64,000 nt of DNA from Pelotomaculum sp. PtaU1.Bin035 (GCA_002067965.1 MVRN01000074.1:31730-95729); one strand, 5' to 3'. Counted from the stretch's first letter, positions 52,187 to 62,103 are shown. Notes: a model not told the origin generated them from the sequence alone. A program made the numbers and translations.

Positions 52187-54283
52187 TTATTTTGACTCAA
52201 CAACTATTTTACTCAAATCGGCTACCTTCTTCACTAAAGCCACCAGGCTTTGGAGCAAGGCCAGGCGGTTCTCTCGCACATGCTTATCTTCCACCATCAC
52301 CATCACAGCGTTAAAAAACCGGTCTACCGGCTCCTGAAGGGTCGCGATGGCTGCCAAGAGTGAGTGGTAGTCCTGGGTAACAAGGTACGCCCCCGCCTTT
52401 TTCCGCACATTGGAAAGACGATTGAAAAGTTCTTTTTCAGAATCATCTTCCAATCGTGAAGGCTCCACTTGATTTGAAGTAATCTTTTTTGAGAGGTTAT
52501 TTGCGCGGATAAAAGCAGTCAGCAAATCACCAAAAGCCGGATTTGTCCGGAAACCGGCCAGCGCTTGCGCCCTTAAGAAGGCATCGCTAAAATCGTCGTA
52601 ACCGGAAGCCAGAACTGCTTCTACCGTGTCATAAGAAAATCCGCGATCTTCAAGGATGCCTCTAAGCCGTTGTTTAAAAAACTCAGTGACCTCTTCTGTT
52701 ACTTTTGCAAGACTCAACTTAAGCTGAACTTTGCCCTCATAGCCAGAATAAGTGTTTGCAATCAGTCTTTCAAGTGATAACTTGATGCCCCCTTCCAGTA
52801 GGATATTGCAAATACCCAGGGCCTGCCGGCGCAAGGCATATGGATCCTGCGAACCGCTGGGCTGAATGCCGATAGCGAAACAACCGACAATATTATCCAT
52901 CTTATCTGCAATACTCAATATTTTCCCGGGGACGGAGCCAGGCAAATCGTCACCTGCAAAACGGGGTTGGTAATGTTCGAATATGGCTGCGGCCACACAC
53001 TGTTCCTCCCCGGATCGCTTAGCGTATTCCCTGCCCATTATTCCTTGTAATTCCGGAAACTCATAAACCATATTTGTCACTAAATCGGCCTTGGCCAGAT
53101 AGGCTGCCCGCAAAGCATGCTTTTTTTCCCGGACGCCGGCGCCCATCGCCCCGGCCAGGTAGTCGGCCAGTGCGCTTACCCGGACAACCTTGTCGTAAAT
53201 ACTCCCCAGACTTTCCTGGAATACTATTTTCTTGAGAGAAGCCGTTTTTTCAACCAGCGGTGTTTTTAAATCCTCCTGAAAGAAGAAATCCGCATCTGCC
53301 AGGCGCGCCCGCAACACCTTTTCATTGCCGGCCCTGACGATGTCAAGGTGGTTTGTTGCACCGTTCCTTACAGCAATAAATTTAGACAACAGGCCGCCGT
53401 CAGGACCGGCAACCGGAAAGTAGCGCTGGTGCTCCCGCATGAGGGTAACAAGTACCTCCTTGGGTAGCTTTAAATATTCCGGGTTAAATTCCCCTATTAA
53501 AGCGGTCGGGTACTCGACCAGGTTGTTCACTTCATTGAGCAGATCCTCATCTTTCTCAATAGTCCCCCCTGCCGACGCAGCCAATTCCAGCACCTGGCGC
53601 CGGATGGTTTCCCTGCGCTCATGCTGGTCTACCAGAACATGAGCGCCGCGCATTTTTTCAAAATATTCAGATGGATTGGCCAGCTTTACAGGCTCTTGGT
53701 TCAAAAAACGGTGGCCAAAAGTAATCCTGCCCGTTTTTTGGCCGGCAAACAAAAAATCTACTATTTCACTCCCGAATAACGAGACAATCCAGCGGATCGG
53801 CCGCGCAAACCGGACTTCAAGGTTTCCCCATCGCATCGGCTTGGGGAAGTGGAGCCCGGCAATCAGCGCGGGCACTATCCCGGACAGCACCTCCATCGCC
53901 TGCCGCCCGGCTTCCACCTTAGTGGCAAACATGTAATCGACTTGTCCCACAGGTTTTTTTACCAGGTCAGAAACAGATACCCCATGACTTTTTGCAAAAC
54001 CTTCGGCGGCTTTAGTAGGAGTGCCGTCCGGTTTAAAAGCCACTTTGGCGGCCGGTCCTTTAATTTCTATCTCAAGAGATTCCTGGCTTTTCGCCAACCC
54101 TTCCACAAACAAGGTCAGCCGTCTCGGAGTTCCGCAAGTTTTCACCTGCTTAAAACCCAGACGTTGTTCAGCAAGTGCACTTATGGCTAATTCTTTCATC
54201 TCTGCCAGGGCCGGATCCAGGAACCGCGCCGGCATCTCCTCTACTCCGATCTCCAATAAGAAATCACTTGTATTACCAGACAT
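52187..54283 (-). CDS. glyS: Glycyl-tRNA synthetase beta subunit
   Basis: 698-aa beta subunit of the alpha2-beta2 bacterial glycyl-tRNA synthetase, which binds tRNA. N-terminal LLEIGVEEMPARFL and internal MREHQRYFPV and KADLVTNMVYEFPELQG motifs are typical, with an HD-like and C-terminal anticodon-binding region. ATG start 5 nt after the glyQ stop. Same transcript as glyQ, T-box controlled. Confidence 0.97.
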   Translation of the reverse strand: MSGNTSDFLLEIGVEEMPARFLDPALAEMKELAISALAEQRLGFKQVKTCGTPRRLTLFVEGLAKSQESLEIEIKGPAAKVAFKPDGTPTKAAEGFAKSHGVSVSDLVKKPVGQVDYMFATKVEAGRQAMEVLSGIVPALIAGLHFPKPMRWGNLEVRFARPIRWIVSLFGSEIVDFLFAGQKTGRITFGHRFLNQEPVKLANPSEYFEKMRGAHVLVDQHERRETIRRQVLELAASAGGTIEKDEDLLNEVNNLVEYPTALIGEFNPEYLKLPKEVLVTLMREHQRYFPVAGPDGGLLSKFIAVRNGATNHLDIVRAGNEKVLRARLADADFFFQEDLKTPLVEKTASLKKIVFQESLGSIYDKVVRVSALADYLAGAMGAGVREKKHALRAAYLAKADLVTNMVYEFPELQGIMGREYAKRSGEEQCVAAAIFEHYQPRFAGDDLPGSVPGKILSIADKMDNIVGCFAIGIQPSGSQDPYALRRQALGICNILLEGGIKLSLERLIANTYSGYEGKVQLKLSLAKVTEEVTEFFKQRLRGILEDRGFSYDTVEAVLASGYDDFSDAFLRAQALAGFRTNPAFGDLLTAFIRANNLSKKITSNQVEPSRLEDDSEKELFNRLSNVRKKAGAYLVTQDYHSLLAAIATLQEPVDRFFNAVMVMVEDKHVRENRLALLQSLVALVKKVADLSKIVVESK

Positions 54284-54288
54284 GTCTA

Positions 54289-55167
54289 TTACGCCCCCTC
54301 TCTATTAAGCAACGGGTAGCCCATTGCCTCGCGCTGCTCTACATAGGCTTGGGCACAAGCGCGGGCAAGGTTCCGCACACGGGCGATAAATCCCGTGCGT
54401 TCGGTCACGCTGATCGCGCCGCGCGCATCTAAAAGGTTAAAGGCGTGGGAGCATTTTAACACATAATCGTAAGCCGGCAGCACAAAACCTTTTTCTACCA
54501 CCCTCAAGGCTTCCTGCTCATACATGTCAAATAGCTTGAACAACATGGACGTGTCCGCCAGTTCAAAATTATAGTTAGAATGTTCAACTTCCCCCCGGTG
54601 GTGGACATCCCGGTAGGTAATGCCGTCAACCCATGTTATATCGAAGACGCTGTCCACCCCCTGGATAAACATGGACAGCCGTTCCAGTCCGTAGGTTATT
54701 TCCGCGCAAACCGGACGGCAGTCAATGCCACCGCACTGCTGAAAGTAGGTAAACTGGGTTATTTCCATTCCGTCCAGCCACACCTCCCAACCCAGACCCC
54801 AGGCGCCAAGTGTAGGTGACTCCCAGTTATCTTCAACAAAGCGGATATCATGCTCGTCCGGGTCGATCCCAATAGCTTTGAGACTGGCAAGATATACTTC
54901 CTGCACGTCGTCCGGGGACGGTTTCAGGATAACCTGATACTGATAATAGTGTTGCAACCGATTGGGGTTCTCGCCATAGCGCCCGTCAGTAGGCCTGCGT
55001 GAAGGTTCCACATAAGCAACCCGCCACGGCTCCGGTCCCAGCGCCCTCAGAAATGTCGCCGGGTTCATCGTGCCCGCTCCTTTCTCAACGTCGTAGGGCT
55101 GTAGGATAATACAGTTCTGTTTTGACCAGAAATGATCCAGCGTAATAATCAATTCCTGAAAATTCAT
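54289..55167 (-). CDS. glyQ: Glycyl-tRNA synthetase alpha subunit
   Basis: 292-aa catalytic subunit of bacterial-type glycyl-tRNA synthetase. Motifs [14 protein letters not shown] near the start, [28 protein letters not shown] and [22 protein letters not shown] are diagnostic. Start set at ATG 55167 (MNFQELI) with GAGGAGG 6 nt upstream; the TTG at 55182 forms part of that site. Preceded by a T-box leader. Confidence 0.97.
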   Translation of the reverse strand: MNFQELIITLDHFWSKQNCIILQPYDVEKGAGTMNPATFLRALGPEPWRVAYVEPSRRPTDGRYGENPNRLQHYYQYQVILKPSPDDVQEVYLASLKAIGIDPDEHDIRFVEDNWESPTLGAWGLGWEVWLDGMEITQFTYFQQCGGIDCRPVCAEITYGLERLSMFIQGVDSVFDITWVDGITYRDVHHRGEVEHSNYNFELADTSMLFKLFDMYEQEALRVVEKGFVLPAYDYVLKCSHAFNLLDARGAISVTERTGFIARVRNLARACAQAYVEQREAMGYPLLNREGA

Positions 55168-55185
55168 ATCCAGCCTCCTCAAATT

Positions 55186-55375
55186 AAAATAAACAAAAGT
55201 AAAACCCCCGGCCTCCGGTATCTTTACCAGAGACGGGAGTCAGTTCCCGCGGTTACCACTTAAATTGGCCGCAATCTCTTCATCTTAGACAATTTTTTTA
55301 TTTTCTTCCGGAGTTATTGGATTCGCGGCCCAGTACAGGCGTCGGGAAATGAGTACTCTTTAATCACAGTTTTTT
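55186..55375 (-). promoter_or_regulatory. T-box leader (glycine) upstream of glyQS
   Basis: The minus strand carries the T-box core AGTGGTAACCGCGG (55247-55260), then a terminator stem (55204-55237) followed by TTTTACTTTT (55194-55203). Upstream, AAAGAGTACTC (55351-55361) resembles the AGTA loop of the Stem I in Bacillus glyQS. Total length about 190 nt matches the compact glyQS class lacking Stem II. I could not assign the Gly specifier codon. Core spacing has one extra A compared with TGGTACCGCG. Confidence 0.75.
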
Positions 55376-55418
55376 TTACAATTTAACAGTTTTTTTAGCT
55401 AAAGTCAATGCCCGCAGG

Positions 55419-55853
55419 TTAAATATCATTTTCCCCGGCGCTGGTGTTCGCTTTTTCTTCACCGGAATCCCTGGCACGCTCTACTTCCAGCGTGTACTTA
55501 TTCGCCATGCCCGCTACTGAAGCCAGGACCCCCAAAACAGCTATTTCACTGCTTGCCAGGGCGCCTAAAATACCCAAAGCGCCGACCGAAGCGGGGATCT
55601 CAAAGACGGTACGCTCGCCCTGCTTAACCTTGATCCGGTATCCCTGCCCTTTTTGAAGAAGCCCTTTGATTTGTTCCAGGATATCATTCCCCTTGACCTG
55701 AAAACGCCCACCTATACTGCGTTCCTTCTCTTCAAGGTTGATTAATGCCTGGACGAGATCACCACCCGCCGCTTCAAGAGCCGCTTTAGCTTCTTTATAA
55801 CCCACATTCAGCCGGGCTCTTAAAATATCAATTTTTTCAAGTTCACTCATCAT
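55419..55853 (-). CDS. DUF4342 protein with UBA-like N-terminus
   Basis: 144-aa protein. Residues ~6-45 form a UBA/EF-Ts-N-like helical bundle (RARLNVGYKEAKAALEAAGG), followed by DUF4342 (about 55-120; KGNDILEQIKGLL, GERTVFEIPASVG) with a hydrophobic stretch, and an acidic tail. Role unknown. It is downstream of recO, in the position where Bacillus has small genes of the same neighbourhood. Confidence 0.8.
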   Translation of the reverse strand: MMSELEKIDILRARLNVGYKEAKAALEAAGGDLVQALINLEEKERSIGGRFQVKGNDILEQIKGLLQKGQGYRIKVKQGERTVFEIPASVGALGILGALASSEIAVLGVLASVAGMANKYTLEVERARDSGEEKANTSAGENDI

Positions 55854-55878
55854 TTAACCCGCCTCCTTGCTCTTTTCT

Positions 55879-56670
55879 TTATTTACTCCCGCGGAGGTTG
55901 TTTTTATACATTAATACCTGCCGGACCTGGCCGGAGCCGGATATAAACGCGGCGGACTTCAGATCCCGCTCCAGGTGATACCTTATATATTCATATAACA
56001 AACTCTTAATTTGGTTCCTGGCCGGGCGTTCTATTTTCAGTTGCTGCAGCTTGGCCGGATGCCATCGCAAAATAAGCTTAAGTGTCTCCACTACCCCCTT
56101 GTTACAGGGCAAAGCGAGCAGGTCAGCCGGCTTGCACGTGTCGCAGAGCACCCCGCCTATAGCCGGGCTAAAGTAAAGCCGCCCTTCCGGTGGTCTTTGG
56201 CAGTGAGCACATTGTTCCAAGGAAGGGCGATATCCCAATAAAGCTATTGTTTTGATTTCAAAAGCTCTCGTTAACAGTTCAGCGTCTCCCGCAACCAACA
56301 GGCGCATGGTGGTAAGGAGAAGTTCAAAAAGAGGACCATTGGGCACCCCCTCCGGCGCTATGGCATCCACCAACTCAGCCAGATAACTGGCGTAACTGAT
56401 CATTTCAAGGTCTTCCATAAGGTAGGAAAACATCTCTATCACTTCACCCTGGCTAATCGAATCAAGCTCCCGGCCGCTGTTGATCAGAAATCTGGAATGG
56501 GAGAAAAGCTGCACCGCTCCGCGCTTGCGGCTGGCCGGTTTAGAGGCGCCGTGCGCCATCACCTTTATTTTTCCGTGCTCTTTAGAATAAAGAATCAACA
56601 GTTTATCCGCATTGCCGCAGTCCCTGGCCCGCAAGACCACAGCCTCAACTTTATAAAGTTTCACAGTCAT
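55879..56670 (-). CDS. recO: DNA repair protein RecO
   Basis: 263-aa RecO, which loads RecA on SSB-coated DNA with RecR. N-terminal OB fold (VVLRARDCGNADKLLILYSKEHG), then a helical domain with a zinc-finger-like C-x2-C pair (CAHCQRP and LCDTC). Follows era, the standard Firmicutes order. ATG at 56670 (a GTG two codons in has better ribosome spacing). Confidence 0.94.
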   Translation of the reverse strand: MTVKLYKVEAVVLRARDCGNADKLLILYSKEHGKIKVMAHGASKPASRKRGAVQLFSHSRFLINSGRELDSISQGEVIEMFSYLMEDLEMISYASYLAELVDAIAPEGVPNGPLFELLLTTMRLLVAGDAELLTRAFEIKTIALLGYRPSLEQCAHCQRPPEGRLYFSPAIGGVLCDTCKPADLLALPCNKGVVETLKLILRWHPAKLQQLKIERPARNQIKSLLYEYIRYHLERDLKSAAFISGSGQVRQVLMYKNNLRGSK

Positions 56671-56728
56671 ATACTCCGTTTGCTCCTAACGAAGGTTTTC
56701 CAGGGTAATAATAGAGCAATAATTTCCT

Positions 56729-57631
56729 TTACTCACTATATCCTAGATTTTCTAGCAGTGTCTCCTTGTTTCGCCAATCCGGCCTAACCTTTACCCAGAG
56801 CTCAAGAAATATTTTTGAGCCAAGAAGCTTCTCCATATCCTCACGGGCAAGCTGGCCGATTTTTTTCAGCATATGGCCTCCTTTTCCAATCAGGATGCCT
56901 TTTTGCGATTCTCTTTCAGTATAGATCACCGCCTGGACCGCCACAACATTATTTGGCCGCTCTAGCAGGTCTTCAATTATTACCGCTACCGAATGGGGCA
57001 CTTCCTGGCACGTAAGAGCCAGAACCTTTTCCCTGATTAACTCAGCCATGATAAACCCCTCTGGCCTGTCAGTAACCATATCAATGGGGTAATATTTGGG
57101 CCCGGCCGGCAGGTAGCTAATTAACACCTCCAGCAGGTGGTCGCGGTTTTCCCCGGTCAGTGCCGACACCGGTACAATTTCGGCGAAGTTATAAAGCTTC
57201 TTGTATTGCTCAATCAGTGGCAGCAGTCTTTCCCGCTTGACCAGGTCTATCTTATTTATCACCAGGATGACCGGTGTAGATAAATCGCTAAATCTCTGGA
57301 TAAGGTAATGATCACCCGGGCCTGGCAGCTGATTTGCCTCCACCAGAAAGAGGACAATATCGACCTCTGTTAAAGTATTCATGGCCACTTGCACCAGATA
57401 CTCGCCGAGCTTGTTTTTTGGCTTGTGAACACCCGGTGTGTCTAAAAAAACGACTTGAGAGTCATCCCGGTTCAAAACACAAAGAATTTTATTTCTGGTC
57501 GTCTGGGCCTTATCGGACATAATAACCACTTTTTGTCCAACCATTTTATTTAAAAGAGTGGACTTCCCTACATTGGTCCTGCCGACCAGCGACGCAAAAC
57601 CCGATTTAAATTCATTACTTTCCTTTGTCAA
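56729..57631 (-). CDS. era: GTPase Era
   Basis: 300-aa Ras-like GTPase with KH domain required for 30S maturation. G motifs: GRTNVGKST (near 15), DTPGVHKPKNKLGE, NKID (G4) and VSALTGEN (G5); KH domain RESQKGILIGKGGHMLKKIG near 250. TTG start at 57631 chosen since AAAGGTGG lies 5 nt upstream; a GTG at 57640 overlaps it. Confidence 0.96.
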   Translation of the reverse strand: MTKESNEFKSGFASLVGRTNVGKSTLLNKMVGQKVVIMSDKAQTTRNKILCVLNRDDSQVVFLDTPGVHKPKNKLGEYLVQVAMNTLTEVDIVLFLVEANQLPGPGDHYLIQRFSDLSTPVILVINKIDLVKRERLLPLIEQYKKLYNFAEIVPVSALTGENRDHLLEVLISYLPAGPKYYPIDMVTDRPEGFIMAELIREKVLALTCQEVPHSVAVIIEDLLERPNNVVAVQAVIYTERESQKGILIGKGGHMLKKIGQLAREDMEKLLGSKIFLELWVKVRPDWRNKETLLENLGYSE

Positions 57632-57667
57632 AGCAACCACCTTTATTCAATTCTAATAACACGTTCA

Positions 57668-57913
57668 TTATTTTTCAGTGTTCATCTTATTACGGTAATA
57701 TAACAAAATATCAGCCATTACCATAACTCCGTTTAATGCATACAGATAAATAACAATATCATAGCTGAATACTAACTTGTGAATAATCCCAAAAACATAA
57801 CCTGCAAAAACTATCCACAAAAATAAAATACTTTTACCGGCATTTTCTCTTGACACATATGACTTATAAATTGACGCCGGCCATGCCGCTCCAAAACTAA
57901 TCAGCATCAGCAC
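57668..57913 (-). CDS. Small three-helix membrane protein (PQ-loop/SemiSWEET-like)
   Basis: 81 aa with three hydrophobic segments (about 1-15, 27-46, 52-71). SFGAAWPASIYKSY followed by GKSILFLWIVFAGYVFGI resembles small Firmicutes PQ-loop-type proteins. Function unknown. The start codon is uncertain (GTG 57913 or the next ATG, both with weak ribosome sites). It stands between era and cdd. Confidence 0.7.
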   Translation of the reverse strand: MLMLISFGAAWPASIYKSYVSRENAGKSILFLWIVFAGYVFGIIHKLVFSYDIVIYLYALNGVMVMADILLYYRNKMNTEK

Positions 57914-57989
57914 TTCAAAAATACTTACTTATTTCCCCAACTTTATATTAAATAATTACAGTCATTTTTCCACTAAAGACTTTACCGGT

Positions 57990-58391
57990 TTACTGGCTAT
58001 ATTTCTTCAAAGCAAAGGCGACAGGTAAAAGTTCAGCGACAGTCAGCAGCCGGTACTCTCCCTGCTTATTTACCATATAAACTTTCATAGCAGGGTTAAA
58101 TTCTGCGAGAACCTGGCGGCAAGCACCGCATGGCGCACAGTAGCCATCCGTTCCGGAAGTGACCGCAACGGCCTCGAAATCACGTTCACCGTTTGACACA
58201 GCTTTAAAAAGGGCCACCCGTTCAGCACAGCAAGAAAGGCCATAAGACGCGTTTTCGATATTGCATCCGGTATAGCAGTGCCCTTCTGTAGTTAATATAG
58301 CAGCACCCACCTTAAAACCCGAATAAGGTGCGTACGCACCTTCTCGAGCCGCGCTTGCGGCTTTTATCAAATTTTCAACAGAAAAATCCAT
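57990..58391 (-). CDS. cdd: Cytidine deaminase
   Basis: 133-aa zinc enzyme converting cytidine/deoxycytidine to uridine forms in pyrimidine salvage. Active-site motif NCAERVA (C-A-E, here SCCAERVALFKA near 53) and PCGACRQVLAEF (near 85) supply the three zinc cysteines and catalytic Glu. ATG with GCAGGGA upstream. Follows ybeY, with dgkA missing between them. Confidence 0.96.
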   Translation of the reverse strand: MDFSVENLIKAASAAREGAYAPYSGFKVGAAILTTEGHCYTGCNIENASYGLSCCAERVALFKAVSNGERDFEAVAVTSGTDGYCAPCGACRQVLAEFNPAMKVYMVNKQGEYRLLTVAELLPVAFALKKYSQ

Positions 58392-58509
58392 TAATATCCC
58401 TGCCTAATTTAATCATATGGGACTTTTCCATTAACGTCGGGATGGTAAGCACCAGCCATAACATGGACGATTACCATACAATAACAGTGTGCCGCTTAGC
58501 ACCGGTATA

Positions 58510-58968
58510 CTACCTGGTGATATTTAAACGAGCCAGCAACTCCTCTTCTTTTTGGCGCATGCTCCGGCGCCCTTTTTCTTCTTGATGATCATATCCCAGC
58601 AAATGCAATACACCGTGTATCGTGAGGTAGGCAACCTCTCGGCGGAAACTGTGCCCGTATTCATTGGCCTGCCGCTCGGCAGACTGTAGGGAAATTACCA
58701 CATCACCCAGGATCACTTCTTCTTCGTCAACCTGAAGGGATTCTCCTTCAAGCATGGCAAAAGAGAGCACATCCGTAGAGCTGTCCACCCCACGGTACTG
58801 TAAATTTAAATCATGCATGTAAATATCGTTAACAAGCACCAGGCTAACCTCTGCTTCATCACCGTAGCCCCCGTTCTTAATTACTTCCTGTGTAACCAGG
58901 GATAAAAAACCGGTCAGGTTATCATCCACCGCCACTTCTTCCTGCAGATTGCTTACGAGAACCGACAC
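58510..58968 (-). CDS. ybeY: Endoribonuclease YbeY
   Basis: 152-aa zinc-dependent endoribonuclease for 16S rRNA 3'-end maturation and ribosome quality control. Signature HGVLHLLGYDHQ (H-x3-H-x5-H, near 117-128) is intact, and STDVLSFAM lies in the middle. GTG start with AAAGGAG 8 nt upstream. Overlaps the yqfF 3' end by 47 nt. Confidence 0.96.
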   Translation of the reverse strand: MSVLVSNLQEEVAVDDNLTGFLSLVTQEVIKNGGYGDEAEVSLVLVNDIYMHDLNLQYRGVDSSTDVLSFAMLEGESLQVDEEEVILGDVVISLQSAERQANEYGHSFRREVAYLTIHGVLHLLGYDHQEEKGRRSMRQKEEELLARLNITR

Positions 58969-61105
58969 GCTTTTTTCTCCTTTCGATCTCCTGAGACATA
59001 TCCGGGTACTCCACCCGGGAATGAAATATCCCCGACATTACCCAGACAAATGAATTGGCAATAATATCTAGGTCTTTAAATGTCAGGTTACATTCGTCAA
59101 GCTGGCCATCATTTAGTTTATCCTTAATGCATTTTCGCACCAGACCTTCCATACGGGCAGGTGTATGGTTCCGAAGTGAACGGACCGCCGCCTCTACCGA
59201 GTCGGCAATCATCACAATGGCCGCTTCCTTGGTTTGTGGCTTGGGGCTTTCATACCGGTAATCTTCTTCAGCAACGTTTTCGGTACAACCGTTTTCCAGA
59301 GCCTTGTGATAAAAATAACCGGCCAGACTGCTGCCATGGTGCTGTTCAATAATATCGATAATACCCTGTGGCAGCCTATGCTCTTTGGCCATTTCCACCC
59401 CATCTTTTACATGCGAGGTGAGGATCAGAGTGCTTAAAGACGGAGCAATCTTATCATGAGGGTTATCACAAGCCATCTGGTTTTCTATGAAAAAATAAGG
59501 CCTTTTAATCTTACCGATGTCGTGATAATATGCCCCCACACGGACTAACAATGAATCACCGCCCACGGCGCCGGCAGCCGATTCCGCCAAATTCCCGACA
59601 ATAATACTGTGGTGGTAGGTCCCGGGAGCTTCGGTTAGAAGTCTCTTTAACAAAACATTGCTCGGGTGGGAAAGCTCCAATAGCCTTACCGGTGAAGTGA
59701 GGCGGAAAGTGCTTTCTAAAAAAGGAAGGGCGCCATTGGTCAATATGGAGGAAAGAATGCCGCTGGCTATCCCTAATGAAAAGCTGGACGAAATTAACAG
59801 GCCGAAAGGGGCGCCGTTGACAAGGCCAACCGTGAATATTGCCGCCACATTGGCAACGCTGGTGTAAACCCCGGCGCGGACGAGGTCACCGCGCTGGCTC
59901 AGCTTTGATACGCTATATACACCCGCTATGCCACCGATCAAACCAACCATCCCGAAACGGAGCTGATTTCCTGTCATTACTCCGAGCATCAGGCTCATTA
60001 CAGCCACCACCAGAACTGCCAGGCGGGAATCCAAAAGAATGGCGATTAACATGCCGGCTGCGGCCAAGGGTATCATATAACCAAACTGTGCGCTGAATTC
60101 CGGCCACCGGCTAACGTTAATTGCGATAATGACTTTACCTACCATCAGGATAACCAGCACGATAATACCCAGCAAATACAAGTGCCCGGCGTGTTCATAG
60201 ATTTCCCGGTTTTGCTGATAAAGATAAAAGAGGACAACCACCATGAGCAGGACAACCAGCAAAGATATGCCCAAAATAGAGGGTAAAGATAACTTGGGAT
60301 GAGTGAGACCCAGCGCTTGTAGTTTGGCCATGTGCTCCTCAGTTAGTATTTCCCCTTCCCCGATAATCTTTTCGCCTTCCTTTACCGAAACCATAGAAGG
60401 AGAAACGGAAGCCATGACATCTTCTTGCTTTTGCCTCGTTTTTTCGTAGTTGATAAAGCCGTTTGGGCGAATGTAGTGATCAATAACTCCCTTGGCAAAT
60501 TGCTCGTAACATTTTGAAAGGCGCATCCCGATAATCTGGCTGTTAATAAATTTCTTATATTCTTCCAGTTTCTCCTGGGTGATCCCGTCGCCTTCCTCCA
60601 TCACCCCGGCCACCAGGTTATTGATTTCGACTTCAACCTGCTGGGTGTCCTTGGTGGTGGCATGCGCCAAATCGATTAACTCAGTGTCAGCCATCATAAA
60701 AGGCAGTAATGAACTGAGCCTGGCCACCTTCCCTTGTATATCCAGCCCGTTGTCACCCTGCACTTCGCGGAGTTTTCCCGCCAGATCGGAAATATCCTTT
60801 TGAACAGCTATACTGACCTGAGGGTCTTTAGTATATACCTTGTCCACTTTTTCCGCAGCAAGGCGGCGCTCTATATAAGTCTTATACTTGTCTTCGAATA
60901 CTATACTTTTTTCTGCTTTAATAGTTTTAGGAGACACCTGCCCAACCATTAAAGTGGTCTTATCGTTCATAAAATCTGATGCTATAATAAATGTAATCAG
61001 AAACAAAAATAGAACCGCCGCGCTGCCCCGCCGTACCTTGCGTTGTTTGGCCAGCAGAAGCAATGCGGCTTTAATCTTATCTTTAGCCAAACCGATAGTG
61101 AGCAC
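58922..61105 (-). CDS. yqfF: 7TM receptor-type HD phosphohydrolase (YqfF/PgpH)
   Basis: 727-aa membrane protein: a 7TMR-HDED extracellular domain after the first helix (about 30-270), seven membrane helices (about 275-470) and a cytoplasmic HD domain (about 480-680; LSHPSNVLLKRLLTEAPGTY, RVGAYYHDIGKIKRP). PgpH homologues hydrolyse cyclic di-AMP. Start at GTG 61105 with GAGGGG 8 nt upstream; a GTG at 61114 is inside that spacing. Between phoH and ybeY as in Bacillus. Confidence 0.95.
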   Translation of the reverse strand: MLTIGLAKDKIKAALLLLAKQRKVRRGSAAVLFLFLITFIIASDFMNDKTTLMVGQVSPKTIKAEKSIVFEDKYKTYIERRLAAEKVDKVYTKDPQVSIAVQKDISDLAGKLREVQGDNGLDIQGKVARLSSLLPFMMADTELIDLAHATTKDTQQVEVEINNLVAGVMEEGDGITQEKLEEYKKFINSQIIGMRLSKCYEQFAKGVIDHYIRPNGFINYEKTRQKQEDVMASVSPSMVSVKEGEKIIGEGEILTEEHMAKLQALGLTHPKLSLPSILGISLLVVLLMVVVLFYLYQQNREIYEHAGHLYLLGIIVLVILMVGKVIIAINVSRWPEFSAQFGYMIPLAAAGMLIAILLDSRLAVLVVAVMSLMLGVMTGNQLRFGMVGLIGGIAGVYSVSKLSQRGDLVRAGVYTSVANVAAIFTVGLVNGAPFGLLISSSFSLGIASGILSSILTNGALPFLESTFRLTSPVRLLELSHPSNVLLKRLLTEAPGTYHHSIIVGNLAESAAGAVGGDSLLVRVGAYYHDIGKIKRPYFFIENQMACDNPHDKIAPSLSTLILTSHVKDGVEMAKEHRLPQGIIDIIEQHHGSSLAGYFYHKALENGCTENVAEEDYRYESPKPQTKEAAIVMIADSVEAAVRSLRNHTPARMEGLVRKCIKDKLNDGQLDECNLTFKDLDIIANSFVWVMSGIFHSRVEYPDMSQEIERRKKRVGSRKQSAGRSGGG

Positions 61106-61132
61106 GGATTTCACCCCTCTTTGGTTACCGCC

Positions 61133-62089
61133 CTATCGCTCCTTTTCATAAGCCTTGATAATCTCGGCCACCAGAGGATGCCGGACAATGTCCTCACCGC
61201 TCAGAACATGGATACCCAGGCCTTCTATATCTTTTAAAACATCAATAGCGTTAACCAGTCCGGATACCTGACCTTTGGGCAAGTCGATTTGAGTGATGTC
61301 TCCGGTGATTACCGCCTTTGAGCCGAAGCCAAGGCGGGTCAGAAACATCTTCATCTGCTCAGGGCTGGTGTTCTGAGCTTCATCCAGGATAATAAACGAA
61401 TCCTCCAGAGTCCTGCCCCTCATATAAGCTAGAGGCGCAATTTCTATTACGTGCCGCTCAAGGTATTTTTGGGTGTTCTCGACACCCAATACATCATAGA
61501 GGCTATCGTAGAATGGCCGGAGGTAAGGATCAACTTTATCTTGAAAGTCGCCGGGTAAAAAACCAAGCTTCTCTCCCGCCTCAACCGCCGGGCGGGTTAA
61601 AACGAGGCGTCCGATGTCCTTGTTGCGCAACGCTTTTATAGCCATCACAACAGCCAGGTAGGTTTTACCTGTCCCGGCCGGACCGACGGCGAAAACCACA
61701 TCGTATTTTTTTATGGCCTCAACATATTTTTGCTGACCAATGGTTTTAGGCTTAATTTGTTTGCCACGGGCCGTCACCATGGCTACGTCCCTGGCTAAGT
61801 TCCCCAGGGCGTTTCTTTTGCCGCCTTGCGCCGACTTAATAGCGTAACCGACCTCGTGGACGGTCAGGTGGTTTCCCGCGCGGTAATATGTCTTAAGCTG
61901 GGCCAGGACATCCTGCGCTCGCTCAACATTTTCTTGCTCCCCGGTTATTGTTAGATCGTCACCCCGTGCTACTACGTGAACTCCCAGGGCCTTTTCAATC
62001 TGCGCCAGGTGCTCGTCGTGCTTCCCGAATATCTCAGCTGCGGTACCAATATCGTCCAGTTCAACCTTGGCTTCAAATTTTTCCGCCAA
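61133..62089 (-). CDS. phoH: PhoH family ATPase
   Basis: 318-aa PhoH-type protein. N-terminal KH-like region (DLTITGEQENVERAQDVL), then the P-loop GPAGTGKTYLAVVMA (near 136), Walker B FIILDEAQNTSPEQMKMFLTR and a TGDITQIDLP motif. Proposed to act in RNA metabolism with ybeY and era. TTG start with AAAGGAGG 7 nt upstream. Confidence 0.95.
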   Translation of the reverse strand: MAEKFEAKVELDDIGTAAEIFGKHDEHLAQIEKALGVHVVARGDDLTITGEQENVERAQDVLAQLKTYYRAGNHLTVHEVGYAIKSAQGGKRNALGNLARDVAMVTARGKQIKPKTIGQQKYVEAIKKYDVVFAVGPAGTGKTYLAVVMAIKALRNKDIGRLVLTRPAVEAGEKLGFLPGDFQDKVDPYLRPFYDSLYDVLGVENTQKYLERHVIEIAPLAYMRGRTLEDSFIILDEAQNTSPEQMKMFLTRLGFGSKAVITGDITQIDLPKGQVSGLVNAIDVLKDIEGLGIHVLSGEDIVRHPLVAEIIKAYEKER

Positions 62090-62103
62090 TACCCGGCCTC
62101 CTT

